From Galbula dea (Eukaryota; Chordata; Aves; Piciformes; Galbulidae): DNA of 64,000 nt. The stretch spans positions 2,326,861-2,390,860 of the forward strand of contig VWZX01002268.1 in the NCBI GenBank assembly GCA_013399015.1, in the 5' to 3' direction. Shown here in pieces: positions 46,701 to 58,900 of this stretch. A program made the translations under genes and the position numbers. Numbering within the stretch: position 1 is the first letter of the stretch; the number at the start of each line of letters is the position of its first letter. Below the pieces are notes generated by a model. It was not told the origin of the DNA, searched no databases, and saw nothing but the letters and a program-made list of their open reading frames with translations.

Positions 46701-49700
46701 CCCTCACCTCCTTGCTCATTTTCCAGCTGAAAAATCTGTCTGAAAAATCAGCTGGCAAAAAAAAGGATATTTTTCTCATGTGGATTAGTTCTCTGGCCCT
46801 GTCCCTCACACCAGCTGCACAAACAGTGGTGGTACAGCTGCAAGAAAGTTAGTGGACCAACTGTGCCCTGATTAATTTTCTCCCAAACTTACTGTCTGTT
46901 TGAGATCTGTTCCTTTCAGGTTCTTGGAAAAACAATTTATGCTGATGAAAAGGACACTTCCAGTTCAGTGGTAGCATTTAGTTGCCTTTTGGTGAACAAA
47001 AAGGCTAAGAAGGATATAAAACAAAGAAGAACCAAACTTTTGATTTCAAATATATACTATTACCCATTTCAAAAAGGCAAAGTGTACCATTTATTTCTTT
47101 TTTAAGAGAAGACTGAGCAACTGCAAACAGATGACAGTTGACTTTATGCAGAGTTCACTGTGTGTGCAGCAATACTGCTGCTATCTGCAATATATTAAAA
47201 CCACCTTAATTAAAGTAAGAAATGCACATATTGAATGAGTGCCACTTTTACAGCTTCTGCTTAAGTATTAAATTAAAATTCTGTGTTGTTATGGAAACTG
47301 GGACTCACAATAGATAGTTAAAGAATAAAGTAATTATAAGGTATTGAAGTCTGACTATTTAATCCTCTATTGAGAAAATGTCAGTGAAGAGTTGCGTGGA
47401 TGCCTGAGTGACTTAATTTAATTGAGCAATAGATGTTTTGTTGCTGAATGCTTGTATAAAGCTTTAACAACCTTCAAATGTTTTCTAACTCAGGATCCAA
47501 TTGCACACTGGAACTTCCATACAGATTTTATATACGTGTGTATATATATTACACATAGACCGAGTGTTTCTTGAAAATGTTCAGGTATTCCACTCAAGTT
47601 TAATAAAATAGTTTGCGAGGTGAGTGAGACAGGGTAAATTCAGAGAGGTTCAGTCCTGTTCTGCAGGATGCTTAGAGCATCCTGTCCTTTGTCAAGTAAA
47701 AGGATACCAATTCCTGCTCCTGTCGTGCAGAAGGTGAGCCCCTATATGTGGGCTGACAACTCTGCTAGGAGCAGCTTGATTGGGATTTATTTCCTGTTAA
47801 TTTATGCCCCTGCTAGAGCTCTGTTCTGCATTTACAAGAGCCCATCATCAGCTGCTGTCTTAACAAACCTTATTAAGCATTTCTCAGTGTGCTGCTGTTG
47901 TACCTACCATTTGCTAGCTGGCAAGGCAGAGCAATTGAGGCAGTTTTGAGAGTGCAGGAGACTTTGATTTTAACTGTTTCTGCAGCAAGTCTCAGGTTTC
48001 CTACAGCATTGCTCAGATGATACAAGTTCTTTCTTTAAGAAGTTTGCTGATCCTTAAATTATCGTGTGTGGCCTTTTAAGCAAATAAGCTTACAGTTTTC
48101 ATTGAAAGATTTTCTGAGTATATAGCAGATGAATGGTTTTTTTCTGTTAATGTTTACAGTAATACTCACAAAACTGGTGAACACCTACCTTCCTCACCTA
48201 GAAATTTGGTTATGTATCTGAAGTTTTCTGCAGGAACTGAATAAAGTTCCTGGAACTGAATAAAGTTGTATGCTCAGAAATACAGGGCCTTAGGCTCTAT
48301 ATGTGCTTGCTTTGAAGTTCACCAGCAATACCAGCTGAATGGATCCTCAAGTCCTTAGCATCTCTATTAAGATTATCTAATTTATTTTATGTTTCAGTCT
48401 GTGATGAGCATAAGGAATTTAAGGATGCCAAACTTTTCTACCGCTTCCGAAAAGATGATGGGACATTTCCGCTGGACAACGAGGTGAAGGTGTTCATGAG
48501 AGGACAGAGACTGTATGAAAAGTATGTTACAATAAGTATCCATAATGTGTTGATGATCAGGTAACAGTCCTCTTGCGTGAAAGGAACTATGGTGGGAAGA
48601 ACTCAGTTCTACCAATGTCTGCTTCCATTTCTATTTCTCTGTGTGGAGAACTATCCCCAAACCAATGTCTAGTGTCCAGTTTGTCCAAGCTTATACTAGC
48701 AGAAAATGTTCATAGCAGTGTAAATTGTTCCCCTCTTGGAAAAAGAGTTAATACCAAAAGCAGCACATATATCTAAATATATCCGCATCCTCATGAGGTG
48801 GTTGCTCCTAGGCAACATGTCTGAAGGGTTCAGAAACTTTTAAAACCATCCCTGAGTGCTAAGTATAATATAGATTAAAAAAACATGGCATTTCAAAACC
48901 AGTCTGTGACAGATAAAGCTAGTCAAGATTCTCTGTGGATCACTGGAAATATTTTATATTCATGTGAGGTAAGAACACATACCTGGGCTATGTGGGCTTC
49001 ACTTGGTTTATTGCAGCAAATCTAGTGTGTAGAGCACTTGGATTTCGTTAGGTCCCTTACCTATGCATGCTTATTAGCAACACCGTCGCAATCTCATTGG
49101 ATGCATTTTAAATTCAAAATCTAATACTGAAAATCACACTACTACAGAAAGAGTTCTGCAATGAAATGTGTGTATGTGTAATATATCTGTGGTATCAGTT
49201 TGCTGATAGTGTTGAGAAATAAAGATATTAATTCAATTAAAGTAGTTATTAAATGACAACAACTAGAGAACAGTATTCATGTAGAGATGTGAAGTACTTA
49301 CCAGCATATGCAACTTGTTTATCAAAATGCCTGTAGGACTAATTTCAAGAGAAATTAATTTCTTCCCTGTGCCAAAGGAAATCTATCTGAATCTAACAAA
49401 TTTTGAAAATCTGTCTCTTAATTTTGTAGATGTTGCTGATCTTCACTAGGCTTTGCTAGTTTAAGATAGACGTTATAATACTATTTCCCGCTGTTCTTCA
49501 CCCACATTAGGTCTGGAGTACCGTTCCATTCAGAAGCCAGCGTAGTTTGTGCTTGCCAAAAGTGCAGACATGTTACCCAACATCAGTCCATGCAGATTTA
49601 TATGGTTAAAATGAGCAAAACGTTTTAGAGGATCAACAGTATGTTGCATGAGCAGAGGAATGGATGCATTAGGCACGTTCCCTGCATTCAAACAGCTGTT

Positions 49701-52700
49701 TTAGGTGAATTCCCTGTGCTCTCCCATGGGATGTGGGAACATGAGAACTGCTAAGGAGCTTCCTTTTTCTGTCTTTCTTCTGTGTGTCCACAAAGCTTCT
49801 CATAGCCTGGATTCTCCTCTCTTGTGGCATTAACTCCTTCATCTACTGTGGACATCTACAGTAGCTATACCTATGTGATTAGAAGATTAAAAATCACTTT
49901 CAGATTGCATTCTCCCTTCATTTGCACTGAAAATCGTAAATCAGTTCAGATTCCTTGCACATCATTGCAAGCTTTGGTAATCCTTTCTGTGAACGTGCTT
50001 TGCAGTTCAAGCTTATAAGTAGAAATGAAAACTACTGGGTTTCCTGAAGTCTTGTCTGAAAATTGTTGAATAATTAGGTCCAAGGATGGTATCAGTTTTC
50101 ATATGCTACAGGACTGACAAGATAGGTTAAATAAGATAAACATATTTCCTGTACAACAAAACCCTCCCTCCAAATCTTAAATAAATCCAGCACAGACCTT
50201 TCATAGCTTTTTTTAAAACCCCAGGAAGTTGTGCAGGCATCCTATTTTAGTGATGTTTGCACTTCTTGGTAGGTTTTGATCAGGCACACAGGATTGTTGT
50301 TTCTGGTACAGTTGGGTTTAGGAGCTGTAAGTCATCTTATGATGTTGACTTCAGCTGAGATTTTTCAATGAGATTTCACAGTGAAGTGCAGATTTATGGT
50401 TTTAATTTCAGGAAATAGTTCAGAGCATTTTGAGACTGCATTGTTTGAATCACTTTCATTTTAACTCACTAGTGGTTAAACCAGATTCATCCTTCGGTGC
50501 AGTTACTTAGGCAAACCAAGGTTAACATTGTCTTTTGAAAAGGGTTTAGATTTTGATGTTTGGCTAAATACGTTCACTTAAATGCAGGATAACAGCACTT
50601 CTAGCAAATAATATGTTTTGACTGTATAGCTTTATTTTTTTTTGAAACAAGGAGAAAATGGAACAGATAGAGGCAGTTTCCAGTTCTGGATAATGAAAGG
50701 CCAGGTCTTTGGCTAACGTAAATCGGTACAGTTTGGTTGACAGCCATGGAGTTACAGTGACTTTCTTCATTTAGCCATGTAAATCTATGGATTGCTGTTT
50801 CTGGGTTTGTTAAACTGTCAGTTTGTCATGGCTGTTTGTTCACACGTCCAAATCCTTTGCAGTGCTATTCTGGGCACATGCAGAAGGGTGTGAAATGTCA
50901 GGCTGTGTTTTTCCACTTGATATTTTTCCGCATTTCTTTTGTGTCTCTAAAAAACGAATAGCATCTCTTTTTTAGTGACCTCTCTGTCTGTGACTTTGGT
51001 GAGCTAGTCAACTAATTACAGACTCATAAAAGAACAATTAACATAATCCTAAGGATTTTTTATTTGGTGGTCACAGAGCCTGGGTAACCAGTTCTGGGTA
51101 ACTATGCAGCAGATGGTATGAAAAGACAAGAGCTTTGGGTTTGTATTTTTTGGGGGGGAATTGAGGGTAGAGGAAAATGTTGCCTTTCACAGAGATGCTT
51201 GTAAATCAAAATGTGAAAAATATTAAAGTCTTTGCAAGAGTTCTGGAGGTAATACCTTGTCCCTTGTGGCACATACTCTTGCTTTTGGCCTCCTTGCTGA
51301 ATTCAGCTGATTTTGACTGTCTTGTTTCTTAACCAGCTGGGAGGTGGTTAAGAATCTATAGCATCTAAACTAGCAGTGTGTTATACCTGCTTTGGTGGTC
51401 TGCTGCCTGGTAGTCAGATCCAGTCAGTTCAGGCTTCTTGTTAAAGTCAGGAGAACAGATCTTTCAGGTTAAATCACAAGGGCTGAATCCTGTCAAACCT
51501 ACTCATTGTAATTTCAAATGAAACTTTTCTGTGTGTTCTAAGGGCACACATTTTTCTGATGCCTCCCAAACGAATTGATGTTATTCTATGAACTCTGGAC
51601 TTGCTGGCAGTTCAAGAAAGACAGACCACATGTGAATTCAAAATTCACATGAAATTCAGTTTTTTAATCAGAAGGGCTACGATTAAGTACTTCCAGAATA
51701 TTCATGTTGTAGTTCAGTTGTGCCCTTAATTTAAAAATAGTTGGTGAATGGAGAGCAGTTATTGGTCTGTCATGGACAAAATAACCATGCCATTCTTGAG
51801 CTATTATTCTGAAAGTCATATCACTGATCATATTACTAGCCTATAATAGACAAAATAATTACGAAGAAAAATGAAATTAATAAGTAAGGAGGCTATGGTG
51901 CTTTGTCTCCCAAGAACAACCAAAAGTGTGATTCTGTATTGAAAGGGAGTGATTTTAATTTCTTCTTTCAACGTCTCCTCTTTTTAAACTATCAGCCTTA
52001 CTTTTGCATTAACAAAATACTGAAGCTTTTTAAAATCCTTCTTTATACAGTGTCATTTGTGTAGGTTACTTGAACAGAGAAGAGTTTTATTATTAAAATA
52101 GATACATGCCAACTGCTAGGAAATTTAGAGACACCTCACAGTGTTTCTCTGAACTCTGCTGTTGCATGGAGCCAACTGAGGCACAGAATCTGAGACTCAG
52201 ATCTCAAACCGTGTTCAGGTGTGTAACTTCACTGACTGCAGCTGTATCACTGGGTGTTGGATGCTAAATATTTGTCAGCCACCCAAACCCCACAGCTACT
52301 TATTTTCTTTTTCTTCCTCTTGGATTTTTCTGCAGCTGTTTTGGAGCTTATGGAGAGAATTTTTAAAACCATCTAAATGACTTTGGGACACAGTCCTGCT
52401 AACTGTAAAAATCAGTTCGGAGTTTTTGAACACATGAGTCACAGTTGAAGCCTTTAGGCTGATTTTGTTTCAAACTTGATTGTACAGTAACTTTTAGAGA
52501 AGCTGAAGAACTGAACAAAATGTGAAACTAGAAAACTTCTTTTTCTTTTAGGGAAAAAACAATAAAGCATTAACTACACACAGGCATATAAAGCCCAAAT
52601 TTCTTGACTAAGCAGTTATAATTCACTTCCTAAGTTTATATTCATAACTTGCGGAAAGATGGAGTTATTCAGTGAAAGGTTCAAATATGTTTGCTTAATA

Positions 52701-52960
52701 TCAGTGAGATTTGTCAGAGTAGTTCTGGAGTTGCTTTTCTGAAGAACCGTTTTCCCTGCCATTATTTTCCGCCCATACCAGGCTGATGAGTTCTGAAAAT
52801 ACTCTTCTTCAAGCAAGGGAAGAGGAAGGAGTCAAGTATGAAAGGACCTTCGTGGCATCAGAGTTCATTGACTGGCTGATCCAGGAAGGAGAGGCCACAA
52901 CACGGACTGAAGCAGAGCAGCTTGGCCGTAGACTTTTGGAGCACGGGATTATACAGCATG
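34342..52960 (+). CDS. DEPTOR: DEPTOR, DEP domain mTOR-interacting protein (5' part, exons 1-4; continues past window)
   Basis: Plus-strand exons 34342-34427, 46211-46389, 48398-48521 and 52782-52960 join in frame (568 nt, 189 codons plus one base). The translation holds the first DEP domain (RLHEEKVIKDRRHHLKTYPN, CFVAKELIDWLI, then CDEHKEFKDAKLFYRFRKDD) and most of the second (EEEGVKYERTFVASEFIDWL, ending LLEHGIIQH). By family knowledge DEPTOR is a cytoplasmic inhibitor that binds mTOR through its C-terminal PDZ domain, while its DEP pair binds phosphatidic acid; it is degraded via SCF-betaTrCP. The linker with the degron and the PDZ domain are not in this window. The ATG has a good context (GCGGCAATGG). 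The N-terminus before the first DEP domain is short and lacks the Ser/Gly-rich run of human DEPTOR. Exon phases fit throughout. Intron 1 is 11.8 kb. Confidence 0.96.
41420..41457. repeat. 19-bp perfect tandem duplication
   Basis: ATTGTGAGCAGCCTGGTGA occurs twice head to tail with no mismatch (41420-41438, 41439-41457), so it is a young local duplication in DEPTOR intron 1. Confidence 0.95.
42324..42380. repeat. 30/27-bp imperfect tandem repeat
   Basis: Two adjacent copies beginning TAGTGAATT (42324-42353 and 42354-42380). The second has lost 3 bp and carries a few substitutions. Confidence 0.85.
43912..44165 (-). mobile_element. CR1 LINE fragment
   Basis: Plus-strand GCTCTGTGCTGGACTCTTTC, then GGGGCCCAGAACTGGACAC and CCTGGCCACAAGAGCACACT, is the reverse complement of the CR1 ORF2 C-terminal coding region. 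It is 5'-truncated and decayed. Confidence 0.88.
44447..44580 (+). mobile_element. CR1 3' end with terminal octamers
   Basis: Contains GACTGGACACAGTCCTGAG and GGAGGTTGGACTAGATGACC and ends with three octamers, ATTCTATG, ATTCTCTG, ATTCTATG (44557-44580), the CR1 3' signature. Its orientation is opposite to the neighbouring CR1 copy 280 bp to the left, so they are separate insertions. Confidence 0.92.
46211..46389 (+). CDS. DEPTOR: DEPTOR exon 2 (first DEP domain)
   Basis: Arg29 to His88 plus the first base of Val89: LRLHEEKVIKDRRHHLKTYP, NCFVAKELIDWLIDRKEASD, RETAIKLVQKLLDHSIIHH. The acceptor is CCCCCAG and the donor CATG/GTAAGT. Confidence 0.97.
46390..48397 (+). other. DEPTOR: DEPTOR intron 2
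   Basis: A 2.0-kb GT-AG intron. It holds a TA/TG-rich stretch near 47530-47560 and a 19-bp tandem duplication at 48233-48270. Nothing else is recognised. Confidence 0.9.
48233..48270. repeat. 19-bp tandem duplication
   Basis: GGAACTGAATAAAGTTCCT (48233-48251) is followed at once by GGAACTGAATAAAGTTGTA (48252-48270): 16 of 19 identical, differing only at the last three bases. Confidence 0.85.
48398..48521 (+). CDS. DEPTOR: DEPTOR exon 3 (end of first DEP domain)
   Basis: Val89 to Glu129 plus AA of Lys130: VCDEHKEFKDAKLFYRFRKD, DGTFPLDNEVKVFMRGQRLY. The acceptor is GTTTCAG and the donor GTATGT. Confidence 0.97.
48522..52781 (+). other. DEPTOR: DEPTOR intron 3
   Basis: A 4.3-kb GT-AG intron with no repeat family recognised. 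A perfect 10-bp inverted repeat with a 3-bp spacer (CATGTGAATT/AATTCACATG) lies at 51629-51651. Confidence 0.9.
52782..52960 (+). CDS. DEPTOR: DEPTOR exon 4 (second DEP domain)
   Basis: Lys130 to His189 plus the first base of the next codon: LMSSENTLLQAREEEGVKYE, RTFVASEFIDWLIQEGEATT, RTEAEQLGRRLLEHGIIQH. The acceptor is ATACCAG and the donor GTAAG. Open frame past 52960 is intron. Confidence 0.97.
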
Positions 52961-55900
52961 GTAAGAAATCTACTGCTGTAAAGCAAAAGCTGTGCTTTTT
53001 GTAGAACTTTCTTCAGGTCAAATCATGTGAATCTTCTCTTCTTGGTCATAATATGTCCAAGTTCTAAATAATTTCAGGTAAGAGTCTAGGTAACTTCATT
53101 TAATAAAAGGGTGGCTTTTTCAAGAGCTTGTTGTATTAGTTCTGATAATTATTCCTCAAGTGCAGAATACAGCTAGAATTTGGGATTCTATAATAACAAC
53201 ATAGGGATGTGGGTGAAAACCAGTGCTCCTACACTTGTGGTAATTAACTTGTGGAACTTGTTATCAGTGATACGTATAATTAAGGTAAATAGCTTTGTAT
53301 GGCTCAAGTAGGGATTAGAGCCATAAATAAGATAAATTTTCTATGTAGACTAAAAACTACAAGTTCTGTGTATCTTGCTACTTGAGGACAGGAGCAAAGC
53401 ACAATCTGATGCCAGAAAAGCAGCTTTCCGTGTTGGTCATGTTGCGGGGTGTTTTAGTATGTTTGGGCAAGAAAGAGAGTATCATTTTCAGCTGAAGTGT
53501 TACTATATTTGTCCCGATGCTCTAACTGCTTTAAGGCAGGAATCAAGTGGCCCAGCACAATGTGGCTGGCAGATGTATCTTCACCAAGGAGCTCCCTCTG
53601 TTAAGGGTGGAGGAGATTGTTTTCTCTCTGTACTGCCCCAAGGGTGAAGAAACAAACGCCCTTGGCACTGAAGCCTGTTGCATATGTTGTCATCTACTTT
53701 CAGTGCAAGTTGCGCTTTAACCAGGTGTTTTCCACCATTAACATGTTGCAGGGCCTCTGGTGGTGATGAAGGAGTGCCAGGAGATGACAGAACAAACTGG
53801 CAGAATCTGTTAGCTATGTTGCTTAATGCACAGTGGGAAAGTATTCAGAAAAAAGGGGGTGTAAGTTTCCTGCACAGTTCCTTTGTGGTTGTAATCATGC
53901 TCATATTATCTTTAGCTTCCAGTGACTTCCAAACTACTTCTGCATGTTTGCTGTACTCAGCTTCCAGTTTTATAATTAGCCCTGTACTTCCTATGATTTA
54001 TAGGGTACCAACTGCGTGGAGCTTGACAGACAGGGGAGGTGTGATACCCCTGCTTTTCACAGCAGCAATGATTTCATTCCTATTTTTACCTGAGCATTTT
54101 ATATGTATTATATACAATATAATCTTTCTTTAAAAAAAACCCAAACAACAAACAAACCCAAACAGAAGTGAGAATTAACAGTGCTATTGTTTTTTGCAGA
54201 GGAAGTAAAGTTAGAACTTGACATTTGGTGAAAAGCTGGATTTACTTTGCTATTGAAATCTTTGCACAGCTAAGAAAGTCAGGATGTGGCTTTTATTGCA
54301 GATCAACCATTGTATCATTAACTACGGCAAATGCTCAGCAGTGCACCTTGGCAGGGAAATAATTTTGCCCCATCAAGATGGGTTTCTGAGAGGATTCCTG
54401 AACAATGCTAGCCTTGCTCACCTTTATGGATTTGCAGATTTATCCTTTCACCATCTTTGTTTAGCAGTCAAGAGTACATGCAAAGTGCCCTGTTAGAAAG
54501 AGATTTGAAAGTCATGAAGTGACTGCAGACAGGGTGCTGGGAATTTGTTGATTGCTGAGGATGTAGCCTCCTCACTCCAGGGTACTGTCATCTTCCTCAT
54601 TCAGCTTTTATTGGGGCAAAAGTAACTCATTGGAGTTTTCACACTGACTTGTCAGGGAAGCTGGAAGTAAATAAAACCAAATTATGTCCTTGAGATTTAT
54701 TTTTATGAGCAGACATTCATTGTGCATGCTCCTAAACAGGAGATTTCATTCTCTTCTGGATTTCTCGGGAACAATTTGTCTAGATAGGAATATTGATGAA
54801 TTAACACAGGGCTGGTTTGAGGTTCACCTTAGCAACTGGATATGATCTGTGCATTTTGAAGGTTTGTGTAGTGATGGCTTCCTCTAAGAAGGGAACTTGA
54901 AATGAGAACTCCCATTACAGAACTGGGCATATAAACTGTAAAATGGCAGGAGGGATATTCTCTATTTTGCCTTGTCTCACTGAAAAGATGATTAAGGGGG
55001 TGGAATATCTTCCTTATGAGGAAGAGCTGAGGGAGCTGGGTCTCTTTAGCCTGTAGAAAAGGAGACTAAGGGGTGACCTCATTAATGTTTGTAAATACGT
55101 GAAGGGTGAGTGTCAGGAGAATGGGGTCAGGCTCTTCTCAGTGATGCCCAGTGACAGGACAAGGGGCAGTGGCTGCAAGTTGAAGCATAGAAGGTTCCGT
55201 GTGAATACAAGAAAAAATTTTTTCACTGTGAGGGTGACAGAGCTGTCTCTTAGTACAGTAAATTAATTGCATCATGTTATGCTCCCTTTGTTTTGTATCT
55301 CGTCAGCAGTTCCAAAATGTTACTTGACACTAATTGGCATCCTTGTTGGCAGAGCCAGCAGAAAGAGTCTTGACTGAGCAGCAGTGGAGAATAAAGGATT
55401 CTCCTGCCCTTAAGGCAGTCTTCCTAGCAGTATTGTTTGATATCCACAATATGGAATATAGTAAAGGTTGCTCTGCTATTCTTATGAGGTATTTTTTACC
55501 TCACCTAATGCAATAGAAAGTGATAGAAATAGTTGCGTCAAGTTGCCAATCTCAGTAGTAACTTTCCAGTCATAACTGAGTCGCGCAATTTATTTTTACT
55601 GATACTGACTTTCATTTCAATTACTTAGAGAAGCTCTATCCCACAGCTGGGGTACTGTATTCAAAGCAGCTTCTGACACATTTATCTTCACTTTAATTGG
55701 TCAGGTGCAAACCAGGTTTCTTTCATTTTCATGGCTAGGCTTCGCAAACGAAGATTGGGGAAACCAGGTTTCACACAGGAAACAAACACTGATGCTAATT
55801 TTAAAAAGGAAAACAGTAGTTTGAAAGGAATTGTATAAATGCTGTAAAACCATCAAATGTTTCAGTTTAAAAATAATATTCTGAATTTCTTTGGGCATGT

Positions 55901-58900
55901 ATAACTATGTAAATATTTCCCCTACCATACAGGAAAATGATGAAATGTGCTTAAGTGCTGAAATATTTCCTTGCAAAATCCCACTGGTGCATACAAATTG
56001 TAATCCTCAAACCAACATTTTCACAAATAGGAGCCAGATGTCCTTTGCTATGGACTGGTTACCTGCAGGTCTTACAAAATTAGAAAAAAAACAAACCCAA
56101 CAAAAAAAGTAGCAGGGTATTATGCACTGTACATTTACTGAAGATTTGTGTTGGCTTGTGAAATTGCCAGTAGTTACTCTGTGTTTGTGAGCACTGACTG
56201 TCTTCCCCAGAATATAGGAATAAAAATTGTGTGGACAATGATAAACATGGCAATGTGCATTCAATAAGGGCAGGGACAAAAGGCACAAATAACACACTTC
56301 TTATCTGTAGAAAAGCCTATCTCTAGTATGGTGAGCTATGTAGAGGTTTGTAATATTAATAGATAATAATTTCCTCCAGGAAACTGGATTTTTCCAACTT
56401 TTTCTTCATATAGAAATGGTGAGACAGATTAGTTAATGGGCTGGGCATGAGCAGAGGACAGTGTGAGCATCCACAGACAGTCACAGCCCTTGCTTAGTCT
56501 GGAAAAGACAGACTGATATATCAAAGGAGGAAGGAGGGTACCACAGAGCTCTTTCTGGCATATTTTTTGGCTCATACTTGTTTGTGGCACTTGCTTCAGC
56601 ACTTAGCCCTGCCCCTGCAGTCTCAGCAGCACAGTATCACTGACATGACAGCTAAGTCCTTCCGTCCTCCTCTGAGAACTCATTGGTTATGGAAGCTTAG
56701 GGGATGGAGAAACATCTGCCTCCCTTGCAGAAAAGTTTTAGGTCTAGAATCTCAAATGATAAATACTTTCTGTTTTAAAACTGGGTTGATACTGTTAAGA
56801 GGAACCCGTGCCTGCTTAGGATAGCACCTGCACTTTGCAAAGTGAATGTTTGTGTTTCCTCTGTGGCAGTGACCAAACAATAGCTCACTTAGAAATGCTT
56901 TTCAATATGTTATGGAGTGTAAACATATAGTGATTGTGGTGCCCCCAGGCAGTACAGTAAGGTATGTGCTGCTCTCCTGGTCGAGCCTATGAGAAGTGTG
57001 GGTCTGAGCTGCAGTGCTCACCTTCCTATGCTAGTTCACATTTTCTTTTGCTGTTGCTTTTTTCTCAAGCTGCTGCTTACTTCTGAGCATGTGTGCTTGG
57101 TGTTATTTCTTCTCTGCTGTCCCTCCAGCAGCTTTCCTAGGCATTGACTTCAGCACTATTCAGCATGAAGCAGTTTGCCTGGCTGCCCACTCTGCTCCAG
57201 GCAGGTTGGGATGCAGATTCCCAACCTCAGAGCAGCAGGGGAACATGTGTGATGAGTTCTGGAAAAGCCATAGACTTTGCTTTCGTGAATGAGCGAGAGG
57301 TGGAAAAATCTCTTTTGGAGAAGACCGACTATCAGGTATCTTCTTTGATACATTTTATTAGTGCTAGCATTTTATAATGATAGTAAATATATTGGTAAGA
57401 TGTCTTAGACATGATATAAGTTTCTTCTGGCCCCACTCTCTTTTAGAGTACCTTTCAGCTTTAAAAGGATTTATTGAGTTAATTGCACTTGGCCAGACCT
57501 GGTGCGTTTAAGGCAGGCACACTTTCCACTGGCTTAGCACAGAAGCAGGTGCTTGACACCTCTCAAGAGTTAATCTTTTCTCAACAAAACTCTGCTGTGC
57601 AAATTACTTTTCTAGATGAAAACAAACATTTTATAGTGACTTAGTGAGAACAGTAAATATTGACTTATGCTATCTCCCTGTCTCTGCAGAAAAGTCTTAA
57701 AACATATATTTAATTTTCCCTGTTTGCAAGGACTCTGTACCTTTATGCAGCAGAATTCCCTATAACAAGATGATCAGTGCATTTAGTTTTAAGCATCAAG
57801 ATACATGATCCAGTGGAAAATTTGTTACAATTGTGTAAGTAGATTAAATATCTAACAAAGTAAAATTTTGTTTGCTTTTGTTGAAAAGCTTTCCCTTTTT
57901 CATCTAAAATTTCTATAAATTGTGAAGTATGTTACATTTATATTGTTACATTTACTTCAGATGCCCAATTGCTTATGATTAGCTGACATTTCTTACTTTG
58001 TAAGTGGAAGCTTGTGTGTGAAATGTAAACTTCTTTCTTCATTTGTATTTCTCTTTGGAACCCCTTTTCTTGGAAATAAAAACTGCAGGTAGCAAAAATT
58101 ATAAGTGCCACAGATATTTGACTTAAATGGTCATAGGTTTTCTTTTTCTGAATTAACAGATTTTTTTAATATAATTTTTCTTGTTGATCTAACACCTGGA
58201 TCACATCAGCTGTTGGGTATATCCAAGCATTCACTGTGTATACTCCATGGGAAGAATTATAAAAGATCACATTTTTACAGATGGTGCCTTTATTTATCTC
58301 AGTAAAACACAAGCCTCCAGTTAGTCTTTGAAGTCCTCCAATACAACTTTGTTTTCATTGTAAGCCTGGTTCCCCTGAGCTGATGCCATGCAGAGGCACT
58401 CAGTTGTTCATTTGTGTGGCAGTTCTTCCCCAGCAGTTCCCATACCTAGAGACAGTAACCTCACCCACAGTAATTCAACTGCTTATGCTAAATCTGGAGA
58501 CCTCTTTGCATGTTTTTCATTATTTTACCCTGGTAGGAAAGTGAGAGATTAAGAACTTTATATGTAGTTGTATAATCTTCCAGCTTCCTACTTTACCCGC
58601 TTCTCATTACGCTCTTCTTGCAGTTGTCTTTATCTAAAGCAGGAATGGGTTTGGTTTTGAAAGAGCCACATGCTCTATGCATTATGTAAATAAGAAATGA
58701 AGATTCTTTTCATATTAACTACTGACTTCCATTTTTCTGAGAGAGACTGGATTTCAGTTTTTAACAGCTGCAACAGCAAAAAAGATACCCAGATGGGCCT
58801 TTTCATCTTCTGCTTCCCTTGCCACAGACTGTACTTTCCATACTTTATTTGGAAGCAAAGAAAGGCAGTTGACTATATTCTGTAAACTTGCTAAATTTAA

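Noticed and set aside
52961..53004. Extension of DEPTOR exon 4 as an alternative end
   Set aside because: The frame stays open for 14 codons past a consensus donor, but homology ends exactly at the donor; intronic read-through.
57144..57353. A possible extra DEPTOR exon or small gene (open frame ending at TATCAG/GTATCT)
   Set aside because: No similarity to DEPTOR exon 5 or any family I know, and no convincing acceptor; probably chance.
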